From the NCBI RefSeq assembly GCF_003696215.1, contig NZ_RFFG01000066.1, forward strand, positions 1 through 45,163: 45,163 nt of DNA, read 5' to 3'. Shown piece by piece: positions 14,245 to 22,384 of this stretch; within the stretch, counting starts at the first letter, position 1; each line of letters starts with the position of its first letter. The DNA comes from Actinomadura harenae. Lineage in GTDB: Bacteria; Actinomycetota; Actinomycetes; Streptosporangiales; Streptosporangiaceae. The notes under the pieces were generated by a model. That model saw only the letters and a list, made by a program, of their open reading frames with translations. It was not told the DNA's origin and did not search any database. The position numbers and the translations under genes are program-made.

Positions 14245-17064
14245 TCAGTGCTCCAGGCGGGAGAGGGAGGCCGGGAGGTCGTCGTCGTGGACGACGGTCA
14301 TGCTGCGGGTCGCGCGCGTGACGGCCACGTACAGGTCGTGGCCGCCGCGCGGGCGCTCCGTCGTGATGCCGGACGGGTCGACCACGATCACCGAGTCGAA
14401 CTCCAGGCCCTTGGACTCCTCGGCGGTGAGGACGACGACCGGCGCGTCCAGGGCCTCCGGGGTCGCGCCCGCCGGAGCGTCCGGAAGGGCCGTCCGCACC
14501 TCGGCGTGCCGCGCGAGCGACGAGATCACCGCGAGGCGCCCCTCCCCGTCCCGCCCGGACGCGACGGCCGCGAACTCCTCCGCGACCAGGTCGGGCAGCG
14601 CGTCCAGCCCGGCGAGCGTGCCGGGGGCGGGCGCCGAACCGGCCGGGACGAGCCGCACCGCGCGCGGCGGCGGGCCGTCGTCGCGGACGGGCACGGGCGG
14701 CGTCTGCGACGGGTCGACCGAGGCCAGCACGTCCTCGGCGACCCTCATGATGGCGGCCGGGGTGCGGTAGTTGACCATCAGGCGCTGCTCGCGCCACCGC
14801 CCGGGGACGTACCGGTCGAGCATCTGCCCCCAGCCGCGCGCCCCCGCCGGGCTGCCCGTCTGCGCGGTGTCCCCGACGACCGTCATCGAGCGCGTCGGGA
14901 CGCGCCGCATCACCGTCCGCCAGGCCATCTCGGACAGCTCCTGCGCCTCGTCCACGATGACGTGCCCGTAGGCCCACTCGCGGTCGGCGGCGGCGCGGTC
15001 GGCGGTGCTGCGGGCCGGGCCGTCGTCGTGGTGGCGGCCCGCGATGTCGGACGCGTTCATCAGGGACGTCCACCAGCCCTCGGTCATCTTGATGACCTCG
15101 GCCGCGTACCGCTCCTCCTCGGCGCGCTCGGTCGCGGCGGCGCGCCGCCGGGAGCGCTCGGACGGGTCGTCGTGGCCGAGCCACTCGGCGGCCTCGTCCA
15201 GGAGCGGGACGTCCTCGACCGTCCACTCCGCGCCGGGCTCGCGGTGCAGCGCGAGCGCCTCCCCGGCGGTGAGCCCGGCCGCCTCGCCCAGCCGGACGAG
15301 CGCCTCCGCGTCGGCGAGGAGCTCGGTGAGCAGCGCCTGCGGGGTCAGCTCCGGCCACAGCTCGTCGAGCGCCTTGCGGACGGGCGGCAGCTGCCACAGC
15401 TCGGCCTTCGCGAGCCGCATGTCGGTCTCGTCCAGGAGCGGCGTCTCCTCGGCGTCCTCCTCCAGCTCCTGGAGCCACTTGGGGACGCCGCCGCTGTCCG
15501 CGATCAGCGCCTCCAGCGGCTCCTCGATCATCCGCTCGTACTGCTCGGCGCGGTCGGTCGCGAGCGCCTCCAGCATCTCGTGGACGAACACCCGCCGCTG
15601 GACGTTGTGCGGCGCGCGCAGCACCCGCGCCCGCTGCCGCGCCTGCGCGCACGCCTCGGCGTCCACCTGGAGGGTCAGGTCGTCGAGCGGGACGGACAGG
15701 CCGCCCTCCGGCGCGCGCTCCCGGTCGTGGACGGCCGCCTCGACCAGGTCCGCCATGCGGTGGTCGCCCTTGACGACCGCGACGTCCGGGACGTCGTGCA
15801 CCGATGCCCGGACCCCGGGGTACAGCGACCCGACCGTCGTGAGGACGACGTCGGTCTCGCCGAGCCCGGGAAGCACCTGCTCGATGTACCGCAGGAACGT
15901 CGGGTTCGGTCCGACGACCAGGATGCCGCGCCGTTCCAGCACGTCACGGTGGGTGTAGAGGAGGTAGGCGGCGCGGTGCAGCGCCGCGACGGTCTTGCCG
16001 GTGCCCGGCCCGCCCTGGACGACCAGGACGCCGTGCAGCCCGGAGCGGATCACCTCGTCCTGCTCCTGCTGGATGGTGGACACCACGTCGCTCATCCGGC
16101 CCGTCCGGCCGCGGCGCAGCGTCGCGAGCAGCGCGGCCTCGCCGACGACCGAGCGCCGCGCGTCCTCGCCGAGCCCGTCGAGGTCGAACACCTCGTCGTC
16201 GACGCGGACGACCTCGCGGCGCCGCGTGTGCAGGTGGCGGCGCCGCGCGAGCGTTCCGGGGGAGGACGGCGTGGCCGTGTAGAACGGGCGCGCCGCCGCG
16301 GCCCGCCAGTCGATCAGCAGGGGTTCGCGGTCCTCGTCGCGCAGGCCGATGCGCCCGACGTAGAGCGTCTCGCCCGGTTCGCCGGGCCCCTCGGGACGGT
16401 GGTCGACGCGTCCGAAGCACAGCCCGTGCTCGACCCCGAGCAGCCGCGACAGCGTGCGCGCCGCCTCGTCCGTCGCGACGGTCCGCTCCACGTTCGCCTG
16501 CATCACGCCGCCGCCGCCGGCCATCGGCCCCTGACGCAGCGCCCGCTCGGCCCCGTCGCGCTCCGCGTCGAGCCGCGCGTACATGTACCCGACCCGCGCG
16601 CCCTCCTCCCGCAACGCCAGCCGGACGGCGTCCCGTCCCTCCGCCATGCCCTCCGCCATGCCCTCCGCCATGCCCTCCGCCATGCCCTCCGCCATGCCCT
16701 CAGCCAAGCCTTCCGCCACGCCCTCCGCCTCCGTCACGCCCTCCGCCACGTTCCCCGCTTCCGCCACGCCCTCGGCTCCCGTCATCTCGACGTCGTTCTC
16801 CGTCACGCCGTTCGTCCCGGTCACCTCGACGTCCTGCCTTCCCACGCTCGCCGTCTCCTCGCTCTCCGCCGTCCGTGCCTTCCGCGGGCCGCCGTGCTCC
16901 GCGTCCACCTCGTCCGCCGCCACCCCGCCCCGCCCCGGCGCGACACGCCGGTGCCGCCGCCCCGGACGCCCCGCCACCAGGGACGTTCGGACCCGCGCCG
17001 CCGCGCGGGTTGACGTGGACGGGTTGACCTGTCTCCCTCTCTCGGGTACTCTGGTTTTTGACAC
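14245..17064 (-). CDS. helD: HelD-like superfamily I helicase (RNA polymerase-associated)
   Basis: 939 aa from GTG 17064. From about residue 146 it matches class II (actinobacterial) HelD: N-terminal coiled arm (ALREEGARVGYMYARLDAERD...), LLIDWRAAAARPFYTA, IQQEQDEVI, Walker A GGPGTGKT (351-358), Walker B VIVDEAQELSEMAW, NYRTPAAIM and C-terminal YVAVTRATRSMTVVH. HelD proteins release RNA polymerase from DNA; the HelR subgroup protects against rifampicin. I saw no obvious rifampicin-associated element upstream. The first 145 residues are not typical and end in a run of AEGM repeats. No ribosome-binding site precedes GTG 17064, so the true start could be further in. Confidence 0.88.
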   Translation of the reverse strand: MSKTRVPERGRQVNPSTSTRAAARVRTSLVAGRPGRRHRRVAPGRGGVAADEVDAEHGGPRKARTAESEETASVGRQDVEVTGTNGVTENDVEMTGAEGVAEAGNVAEGVTEAEGVAEGLAEGMAEGMAEGMAEGMAEGMAEGRDAVRLALREEGARVGYMYARLDAERDGAERALRQGPMAGGGGVMQANVERTVATDEAARTLSRLLGVEHGLCFGRVDHRPEGPGEPGETLYVGRIGLRDEDREPLLIDWRAAAARPFYTATPSSPGTLARRRHLHTRRREVVRVDDEVFDLDGLGEDARRSVVGEAALLATLRRGRTGRMSDVVSTIQQEQDEVIRSGLHGVLVVQGGPGTGKTVAALHRAAYLLYTHRDVLERRGILVVGPNPTFLRYIEQVLPGLGETDVVLTTVGSLYPGVRASVHDVPDVAVVKGDHRMADLVEAAVHDRERAPEGGLSVPLDDLTLQVDAEACAQARQRARVLRAPHNVQRRVFVHEMLEALATDRAEQYERMIEEPLEALIADSGGVPKWLQELEEDAEETPLLDETDMRLAKAELWQLPPVRKALDELWPELTPQALLTELLADAEALVRLGEAAGLTAGEALALHREPGAEWTVEDVPLLDEAAEWLGHDDPSERSRRRAAATERAEEERYAAEVIKMTEGWWTSLMNASDIAGRHHDDGPARSTADRAAADREWAYGHVIVDEAQELSEMAWRTVMRRVPTRSMTVVGDTAQTGSPAGARGWGQMLDRYVPGRWREQRLMVNYRTPAAIMRVAEDVLASVDPSQTPPVPVRDDGPPPRAVRLVPAGSAPAPGTLAGLDALPDLVAEEFAAVASGRDGEGRLAVISSLARHAEVRTALPDAPAGATPEALDAPVVVLTAEESKGLEFDSVIVVDPSGITTERPRGGHDLYVAVTRATRSMTVVHDDDLPASLSRLEH
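16636..16695 (-). repeat. 12-bp in-frame repeat encoding (MAEG)5
   Basis: Five consecutive units of ATGGCGGAGGGC on the minus strand (the last unit ends GGA). Degenerate AEG-containing units extend upstream in the gene to about 16770. Each unit contains both an ATG and a GGAGG-like sequence. Copy-number changes would keep the helicase in frame. Confidence 0.9.
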
Positions 17065-17263
17065 TGGGATTAGTGCGTTCAGTTGAGTAAGGTTTTCGAG
17101 TCTAACACTCCTGCGCCCCGGCTGCGTCCCCGGCTCGGCCCCCCTTTCAAGATCGTTTCTGGTTCCCCGCCGTACCCCCGCACGTCACATGCCCGGCACG
17201 AGGGGGACACGCCCGCTCGGGACGCTGTCCGACGACCACCCGTCGGACCCCCGAGAGGTCACC

Positions 17264-18973
17264 ATGCACGAGGCTCCTCACACCCCCGCCGCGGCTTCGC
17301 ACCCCGCCCACGCCGTTGGACGCCGGTCCCTGCTGGCCGGTTCGCTCGCCCTCGGCGCCGCCGGAGCGCTGGCCGTGTCCGGCGCCCCGTCCGCCACGGC
17401 CGCCGTCAAGCCGGGACGCGGCCTGCCCGGCGACCCGTTCACCCTGGGCGTCGCGTCCGGCGACCCGGACCACGACGGGTTCGTCCTCTGGACGCGCCTC
17501 GCCGTCGACCCGCACGCCGAGGACGGCCTCGGCGGCATGCCCTCACGCGCCTACCAGGTCGAATGGCAGGTCGCCACGGACGAGCGGTTCCACCGGATCG
17601 TCCGGCGCGGAACGGCGCAGGCGCGCCCCGCGTCCGCGCACAGCGTCCACGTCGAGCTGAACGGCCTGCCCGCCGGACGCGACTACTGGTACCGGTTCCG
17701 CGTCGGCGGCCACGTGTCGCCCGCCGGCCGCACCCGCACCGCGCCGCACCCGTTCAGCCTCGGCGGGCCGCTTGCGATGGCCTTCGTCTCCTGCTCCCAG
17801 TACGAGCACGGCCTGTTCACGTCCTACCGCCGCCTGGCCGAGGACGAGCCGGACCTGATCCTCCACCTCGGCGACTACCAGTACGAGTACAAGAAGGGCG
17901 ACTACACGATCCCGGGCGGCAACGTCCGCGACCACGAGGGCCCGGAGACCGTCTCGCTCGCCGACTACCGGCACCGGTACGCCCAGTACAAGAGCGACCT
18001 CGACCTCCAGGCCGCGCACTCCGCCGCGCCCTGGCTCGTCGTCTTCGACGACCACGAGGTCGAGAACAACTGGGCCGGATCCGTCCCCGAGGAGGGCTCC
18101 GACACCCCCGCCACGGCCGACTTCCTCAAGCGCCGCGCCGCCGCGTTCCAGGCGTACTACGAGAACATGCCGCTGCGCCGGAGCTCGCTCCCGCAGGGGC
18201 CCGGCATGCAGCTGTACCGCCGGATCCGCTGGGGACGCCTCGCCAACTTCCACATGCTCGACACCCGCCAGTTCCGCGACGACCAGGCGTGCGGCGACGG
18301 CTACAAGAACTGCGCCGCGGCGGACGACCCGTCCCGGACGATCACCGGCGGCGCCCAGGAGAGGTGGCTCCTCGAAGGCTTCCGCCGCTCCGCCGCGCGC
18401 TGGGACGTCCTCGGCCAGCAGGTGTTCTTCGGCCAGCGCGACCGCGACGCGGGCCCCCTCAAGGTCACCAGCATGGACGCCTGGGACGGCTACACCGCGT
18501 CCCGCGAGCGCATCACCCGCGGTTGGACGGACGCGAAGGTCCGCAACGCCGTCGTCCTCACCGGCGACGTCCACGCGCACTGGGCCGGCGACCTGAAGCT
18601 GGACTACTCCGACCCGTCCGCCCCGGCCGTCGGCAGCGAACTGGTCTGCTCGTCCATCACCACCGGCGGCGACGGCGCGGACGGCGACGGCACGCACCCC
18701 TGGTTCAAGAACAACCCGGCGCTGAAGTTCTACTCCAACCAGCGCGGCTACGTCCTGACCCGCATCGACCGCGACCAGATGAGGGCCGACTTCAAGACCG
18801 TCCCGACCGTCCGGACGCCGGGCGCGGCGGCCACCACCAAGGCCACCTACGTCATCGAGGACCGCGTCCCCGGCCTCAAGCAGACCTACCTGCGTCCCTA
18901 CACCGCGCCCAAGGGCTTCGCCCGCACCGACCTCGACCGCCAGACCGTCGAGACCGAGACCTCCCAGCCCTGA
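17264..18973 (+). CDS. phoD: PhoD-type alkaline phosphatase/phosphodiesterase, Tat-exported
   Basis: 569 aa; the ATG at 17264 has GAGAGG eight bases upstream. The N-terminus carries a twin-arginine signal (GRRSLLAG, residues 19-26, then a hydrophobic stretch ending ATAA). The PhoD_N beta domain (FTLGVASGDPDHDGFVLWTRL...) is followed by the metallophosphatase domain with metal-ligand motifs HLGDYQYEY, FDDHEVENNW and LTGDVHAHW. PhoD enzymes use calcium and iron to release phosphate from mono- and diesters such as teichoic acids or DNA and are usually part of the Pho regulon. I could not identify a PHO box in the 199-bp divergent region it shares with the helicase gene. Confidence 0.93.
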   Translation: MHEAPHTPAAASHPAHAVGRRSLLAGSLALGAAGALAVSGAPSATAAVKPGRGLPGDPFTLGVASGDPDHDGFVLWTRLAVDPHAEDGLGGMPSRAYQVEWQVATDERFHRIVRRGTAQARPASAHSVHVELNGLPAGRDYWYRFRVGGHVSPAGRTRTAPHPFSLGGPLAMAFVSCSQYEHGLFTSYRRLAEDEPDLILHLGDYQYEYKKGDYTIPGGNVRDHEGPETVSLADYRHRYAQYKSDLDLQAAHSAAPWLVVFDDHEVENNWAGSVPEEGSDTPATADFLKRRAAAFQAYYENMPLRRSSLPQGPGMQLYRRIRWGRLANFHMLDTRQFRDDQACGDGYKNCAAADDPSRTITGGAQERWLLEGFRRSAARWDVLGQQVFFGQRDRDAGPLKVTSMDAWDGYTASRERITRGWTDAKVRNAVVLTGDVHAHWAGDLKLDYSDPSAPAVGSELVCSSITTGGDGADGDGTHPWFKNNPALKFYSNQRGYVLTRIDRDQMRADFKTVPTVRTPGAAATTKATYVIEDRVPGLKQTYLRPYTAPKGFARTDLDRQTVETETSQP

Positions 18974-18980
18974 CCGCCCC

Positions 18981-19007
18981 CCCGGCGTCCGCCCAGCGGA
19001 CGCCGGG
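18981..19007. terminator. bidirectional hairpin between phoD and the SnoaL-like gene
   Basis: A 12-bp perfect stem, CCCGGCGTCCGC with GCGGACGCCGGG and a CCA loop, 7 bp after the phoD stop and 4 bp beyond the convergent stop. Confidence 0.75.
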
Positions 19008-19011
19008 CCCG

Positions 19012-19467
19012 TCAGTCCCCGTGCCGATCCCGCACGGCGTCGAGGACCTCCCCGAGCCGCCCCCGGGCCCGCGCGGACCGCAGATGGTCCAGGTAGTCCC
19101 GGGACTCGACGATCTTCCCGTCCCGGACCCGCATGACGAAGACCCCCGGAATCGTGAACGGCTCCCCGGTCTCCACCACGGTCCCCTCGTACCGGAACTC
19201 GGCCACGATGACCTCGGGATCCGCCGTCTCATGCACCGTGATCCCCGCAGGCCGCCGCCGCAGCGAAGGCCCCGCGGGCGAGGCTCCACCCCCGAAGTGC
19301 GCGCGCAGTTCGTCAAGCGACCGCAACGGAGGCGCCCCGAGCGGATGAAACGGATGCTCGACATGAGCGTCCTCCGCATACAACGCGAGCACCTCCTCCA
19401 CACGCCCCTCGCACACCCCGTCCACAAGCCTCAAGAACACCTCACGCGGACTCAGTACCTCACCCAC
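19012..19467 (-). CDS. SnoaL/NTF2-like protein
   Basis: 151 aa; the GTG at 19467 has GGGAGGGG upstream. The N-terminal helix and cone-shaped beta sheet are recognisable: SPREVFLRLVDGVCEGRVEEVLALYAEDAHVEHPFHPLG...LRSLDELRAHF..., IVAEFRYEGTVVETGEPFTIPGVFVMRVRDGKIVESRDYLDHL. This is the SnoaL/ketosteroid-isomerase-like pattern. These small proteins act as isomerases, hydrolases or binding proteins. No polyketide genes are nearby, so the role is unknown. A strong-looking promoter lies about 70 bp upstream. Confidence 0.88.
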   Translation of the reverse strand: MGEVLSPREVFLRLVDGVCEGRVEEVLALYAEDAHVEHPFHPLGAPPLRSLDELRAHFGGGASPAGPSLRRRPAGITVHETADPEVIVAEFRYEGTVVETGEPFTIPGVFVMRVRDGKIVESRDYLDHLRSARARGRLGEVLDAVRDRHGD

Positions 19468-19540
19468 GAGACCCCTCCCACGCAGAGACAGTGGCCACCC
19501 ACCCGCACGGGGCGGCGAGTGACGCCTGAACGTAGGTCGC

Positions 19541-19570
19541 AATATAATTCGGCAAAGAATTATTCGTCAA
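19541..19570 (-). promoter_or_regulatory. consensus-like promoter of the SnoaL-like gene
   Basis: On the minus strand TTGACG (19570-19565), an 18-bp spacer and TATATT (19546-19541), close to the principal-sigma consensus and set in an A/T-rich island. It implies a start near 19535 and a leader of about 68 nt. Confidence 0.7.
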
Positions 19571-19668
19571 CGAACTAGTATCTGCCTGCACCCGAGTCGG
19601 GCCATGGCCGCAAGAGGTGGATCGACTGCGAAGCGGTCGAAGTCGAGATCGGCAGCCCGGAACGGCGA

Positions 19669-19709
19669 GCGCCCGGTGACCGCCCTCCAGGAGGGCGGTC
19701 ACCGGGCGC
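19669..19709. terminator. long hairpin after the I36-like gene
   Basis: GCGCCCGGTGACCGCCCTC (from 19669) pairs with GAGGGCGGTCACCGGGCGC (to 19709), an essentially perfect 19-bp stem with a minimal loop. It lies just beyond the stop at 19715. There is no T-tract on either strand. Confidence 0.75.
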
Positions 19710-19714
19710 CGAAA

Positions 19715-20158
19715 TCACCTGGGCGGTTGGTAGATCTCCGCCTCGGTGTTCTCCTCTTGTCCGCTCCATCCTTCGTCGTTGTCATAGCTCCCGTCGAGGC
19801 CTGTGACGGGTTTGCCGCTCAGTTCGCCCCGCAGGGGCAACAGGCTCCAGGTTCCGTAGCCGGTGGCGCCGGACATGACTATGAAGCCCGGGTCGCCAAT
19901 GGGGGGGTGGGTTTTGTACTGATATGACCAGGGGTGGATGGGGGGATCGAAGTCCGCCTCCTGCTCGGGGATTCCGGGGCTTCGGTAGAGGATGTCGCCG
20001 GTCTGGTGTGGCCCGCTGAACAGGCAGAAGTAATCCTCAGGGCATGTGGAGTCCGGCGGAGCGGCCGCCGCGGCCGCCGCCCACGGACCGCTCAGCGGAA
20101 CGGCGGCGAACGCCACCGACGCCAGGGCCATCCCGGTGCGCACTGATCGAGAAAGCAT
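19715..20158 (-). CDS. small secreted protein, peptidase inhibitor I36-like
   Basis: 147 aa; ATG with TAAGGAGT upstream. A clear signal peptide (RTGMALASVAFAAVPLSGPWAAAAAAA) precedes a mature region that begins with STCPEDYFCLFSGPHQTGDILYRSPG, a paired-Cys crystallin-like start resembling peptidase inhibitor family I36. The rest is acidic and aromatic (SYQYKTHPP, GYGTWSLLPLRG, SYDNDEGWSGQEENTEAE). The family call rests on this short motif and general layout. It is preceded by an A/T-rich region from about 20160 to 20230. Confidence 0.75.
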   Translation of the reverse strand: MLSRSVRTGMALASVAFAAVPLSGPWAAAAAAAPPDSTCPEDYFCLFSGPHQTGDILYRSPGIPEQEADFDPPIHPWSYQYKTHPPIGDPGFIVMSGATGYGTWSLLPLRGELSGKPVTGLDGSYDNDEGWSGQEENTEAEIYQPPR

Positions 20159-20263
20159 GAAACGACTCCTTACTAGTGATCTTCTTCCCTCCGATATGTA
20201 GCCCTGAGTGTCGAATAAATAACTGTGAGCAAGTAGATCGTTGGTGTCGGCCTGGTAACGCCC

Positions 20264-20455
20264 TCAGTGCTTGTCGTCCCGCTGACCTGCGGCGTCGCCG
20301 GCGAACAGGCGGTCGAGGTTGGCCTCGGCCAGGGCGTGGACGGCCGTGATGGTGCCCTGTAGGAGCCCGTAGGACCGCATCGCCTCGGTGTAGGCCGCCG
20401 AAGCGATGTCGAGCGCCCGCCGAAGCGCGATGCGCTGGTCCAGCTCGCAGCCCAT
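20264..20455 (-). CDS. 63-aa hypothetical protein, last gene of a coupled trio
   Basis: MGCELDQRIALRRALDIASAA... to ...AGQRDDKH. The ATG overlaps the stop of the upstream tiny gene (TGATG), and GGAGGG lies eight bases before it. It is predicted almost wholly helical, soluble, with a charged C-terminal tail. I do not recognise a family. Together with the next two genes it forms a tightly coupled operon divergent from an XRE regulator. Confidence 0.65.
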   Translation of the reverse strand: MGCELDQRIALRRALDIASAAYTEAMRSYGLLQGTITAVHALAEANLDRLFAGDAAGQRDDKH

Positions 20456-20628
20456 CAGCGACCCTCCGTCCAGCGATCCCGGGCGGCGTCGTCCGGGATG
20501 GAGTGGTCGAAGCGGTGGCGGCCGGGCGGGTGGCGAAGGGCGAGGCGGCGCAGCGCGGCCCCGGCGAAGCACGCGCCGGAGAGCGCACAGGCGGCGGCCA
20601 GCAGCGGCACGACCAGGACGTTCGCCAT
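20455..20628 (-). CDS. 57-aa single-pass membrane protein
   Basis: Read directly from the sequence: MANVLVVPLLAAACALSGAC... ending ...ARDRWTEGR. Residues 3-28 form one hydrophobic segment with two Cys; the remainder is basic then acidic and should be cytoplasmic. The start overlaps the upstream stop and the stop overlaps the downstream start (both TGATG), so all three genes are translated as a unit. That coupling is the main evidence that this very short frame is real. No family recognised. Confidence 0.6.
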   Translation of the reverse strand: MANVLVVPLLAAACALSGACFAGAALRRLALRHPPGRHRFDHSIPDDAARDRWTEGR

Positions 20629-20942
20629 CACAGCACCCCTGTCAGATCGACGCGCAGGGTGCGGGCGAGAACCGTCGCCTTCTCCGCGAGCGTGTCGCCG
20701 GGGATCTCGCCGTAGCAGTCGGTGAGGAAGGCGACGTCCTGCCCGCCATCGGACGCATTGGCGACGCTGGCCCGGACGGTCCGCCGGATCTCCGGGACGC
20801 GCCGGTTCACCAGCTCCAGAAAGGCGTGCCCGTTGACGCTCAGCAGCAGCTTGCCGAGATGGTCATGCCACGGATGCATCTCCTGGTAGAGCATTTCCAG
20901 ATAATCACGCTCGGTGTGTCTAGAAGCGGAGAAGTCCGGCAT
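20628..20942 (-). CDS. 104-aa hypothetical protein, first gene of a coupled trio
   Basis: ATG at 20942 has GAAAGGT eight bases upstream. The sequence (MPDFSASRHTERDYLEMLYQ...) is helical and soluble, ending ...LRVDLTGVL at a stop that overlaps the next start. No recognised domain. It is divergent from the XRE/DUF5753 regulator with 114 bp between starts. That regulator type commonly controls small genes next to it, so this trio may be its target or partner set (inference). Confidence 0.65.
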   Translation of the reverse strand: MPDFSASRHTERDYLEMLYQEMHPWHDHLGKLLLSVNGHAFLELVNRRVPEIRRTVRASVANASDGGQDVAFLTDCYGEIPGDTLAEKATVLARTLRVDLTGVL

Positions 20943-21056
20943 GTTTGGACCTTTCGAATTTCGCCTGACTGACGTTGACCCGCGTCCTAGAATCCTCGCC
21001 ATAAGCTCGTGGCGCCACGAGTCCCGGACGGATTACTACAAGGCGAGGAGTGCCCG

Positions 21057-21863
21057 ATGTCCGTAGCCGAGTCGCTCAACCCCACCGATTCCCTCTGGCA
21101 CGCCACCGCCGTTCACCTGCGCACGGAGCGCAAGCGGCGCAGGCTCACCCTGGAGCAGGTCGCCGAGATCATCAGGGCGGATCGGCAGCGCGTAGGAAAC
21201 TATGAGGCGAACCGTCTTCAGATCACCAAGGAGCACGCCGAGATCCTTGACCGGACGTGGGGCACCAACTTCGCCGTCATGCGCCACTTCGCCGTTCTGT
21301 TCGGTACCGAGCAGGACTGGGTGAAGGAGCTCTGGGACTACGAGAAGAACGCTTTGGTGATCAAGGCGTACATCGCGCACTTCATCCCTGTCCCCCTCCA
21401 GACCGAGGCGTACGCGCGGGCCGTCCTGGAGACGGTCCGTCTCACCAAGGATGTCGAGCAGGAAATGCAGGGGCGCATGGCCCGCACCGAGAAGCTTCTG
21501 AAGCAGAAGACTTCGCTCTGGTTGCTGATCGACGAATCCGCCTTGGAGCTGGACTGGCTGCCCTCGGACGAGGCCAAGAAGGAACAGCTCCAGAGGCTTC
21601 TCGACATGAGCGAACAGGTCAGTGTTCGCGTCATCAAGCACACCAAGCGCATGCACGGCGGTACGGCTGGGAGCTTTGAGGTCATCACCACTGCAACCGG
21701 GCAGGACGTCGGATACATTTGGGCGCAGATTGGTGGCAAAGTGGTACATGTATCCGACCAGGTTCGCGAGCTGTCGCTTCGATGGGACCGATTGGGGGCG
21801 AACGCCCTAACCGAGGACGACTCGCGCGCGCTGATCCGACAGAAGTTGGAGCGTCTGAAGTGA
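21057..21863 (+). CDS. XRE family regulator with DUF5753 domain
   Basis: 268 aa; GAGGAG precedes the ATG. Residues 15-70 are a helix-turn-helix (HLRTERKRRRLTLEQVAEIIRADRQRVGNYEANRLQITKEHAEIL). The rest is the DUF5753 domain typical of the large actinomycete WhiJ-like family (LQTEAYARAVLE, RMARTEKLLKQK, LWLLIDESALE, SVRVIKHTKRMHGG). Members pair with DUF397 proteins in development and antibiotic control. The stop overlaps the GTG of the first DUF397 gene. Codon use is visibly less GC-rich than in the flanking genes. Confidence 0.93.
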   Translation: MSVAESLNPTDSLWHATAVHLRTERKRRRLTLEQVAEIIRADRQRVGNYEANRLQITKEHAEILDRTWGTNFAVMRHFAVLFGTEQDWVKELWDYEKNALVIKAYIAHFIPVPLQTEAYARAVLETVRLTKDVEQEMQGRMARTEKLLKQKTSLWLLIDESALELDWLPSDEAKKEQLQRLLDMSEQVSVRVIKHTKRMHGGTAGSFEVITTATGQDVGYIWAQIGGKVVHVSDQVRELSLRWDRLGANALTEDDSRALIRQKLERLK

Positions 21864-22042
21864 AGATCGTCTGGCGTAAGAGCACCCACTCCGGTGCTGG
21901 AAGCAGCGGTGGTGACTGCCTGGAGGTCGCCGACCTTGGTATTTCCGTGGGAGTGCGGGACAGCAAGGCGCCCCAGAGTGGTCACCTTTCGATCAGCCGT
22001 GCGTCGCTGATGACCCTCCTCCAGGAGATCAGGTCGAGCTAG
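21860..22042 (+). CDS. DUF397 protein, first copy
   Basis: 60 aa, GTG start overlapping the XRE stop (GTGA). It has the full DUF397 pattern: VWRKSTHSGAG..GGDCLEVADLG..VGVRDSKAPQSGHLSISRASLMTLLQEIR. DUF397 proteins are small partners of XRE/DUF5753 regulators; some neutralise or modify the regulator. Operon position makes it the cognate partner. Confidence 0.92.
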   Translation: MKIVWRKSTHSGAGSSGGDCLEVADLGISVGVRDSKAPQSGHLSISRASLMTLLQEIRSS

Positions 22043-22093
22043 TCAGGAGTTCGGCGACGGGTCGGCTCATCCAGCGAAGCAGGAGGTGCAGTC

Positions 22094-22294
22094 GTGAAGG
22101 TCGTCTGGCGGAAGAGCAGTCACTCCGGCGGCGGGACTGGCGGCGGTGGCGGGGATTGTGTTGAGGTGGCCGCGGTCGGTGCGTCGGTGGGTGTTCGTGA
22201 CAGCAAGGCGCCGCAGGATGGCTACCTCTTGGTCGGGCGTGCTTCGCTGGCGGGGCTTGTTCGGCGGATCAGGGTGGACGAGTCGGTGCGCTGA
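22094..22294 (+). CDS. DUF397 protein, second copy
   Basis: 66 aa, GTG start with AGGAGG seven bases upstream. VWRKSSHSGGG..GGDCVEVAAVGASVGVRDSKAPQDGYLLVGRASLAGLVRRIR aligns along its length with the first copy but has a longer Gly run and returns to high-GC codon use. It is a diverged tandem duplicate, probably with its own translation initiation. Confidence 0.92.
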   Translation: MKVVWRKSSHSGGGTGGGGGDCVEVAAVGASVGVRDSKAPQDGYLLVGRASLAGLVRRIRVDESVR

Positions 22295-22310
22295 GCTGCG
22301 GACGTGAGTG

Positions 22311-22332
22311 AGCCCCCTCCTTGGAGGGGGCT
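22311..22332 (+). terminator. hairpin after the DUF397 pair
   Basis: AGCCCCCTCC (22311-22320) pairs with GGAGGGGGCT (22323-22332), a 10-bp stem 17 bp after the second DUF397 stop. No T-tract follows. Confidence 0.65.
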
Positions 22333-22384
22333 CTCCGTGTTCAGGTGGGGGTGACGGCGGTCGAGAGGGCGCTGATCGTCGGTC

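Noticed and set aside
17065..17160. Possible rifampicin-associated element upstream of the HelD-like gene
   Set aside because: No long GC-box inverted repeat of the expected size was seen on either strand, so HelR-type regulation is not claimed.
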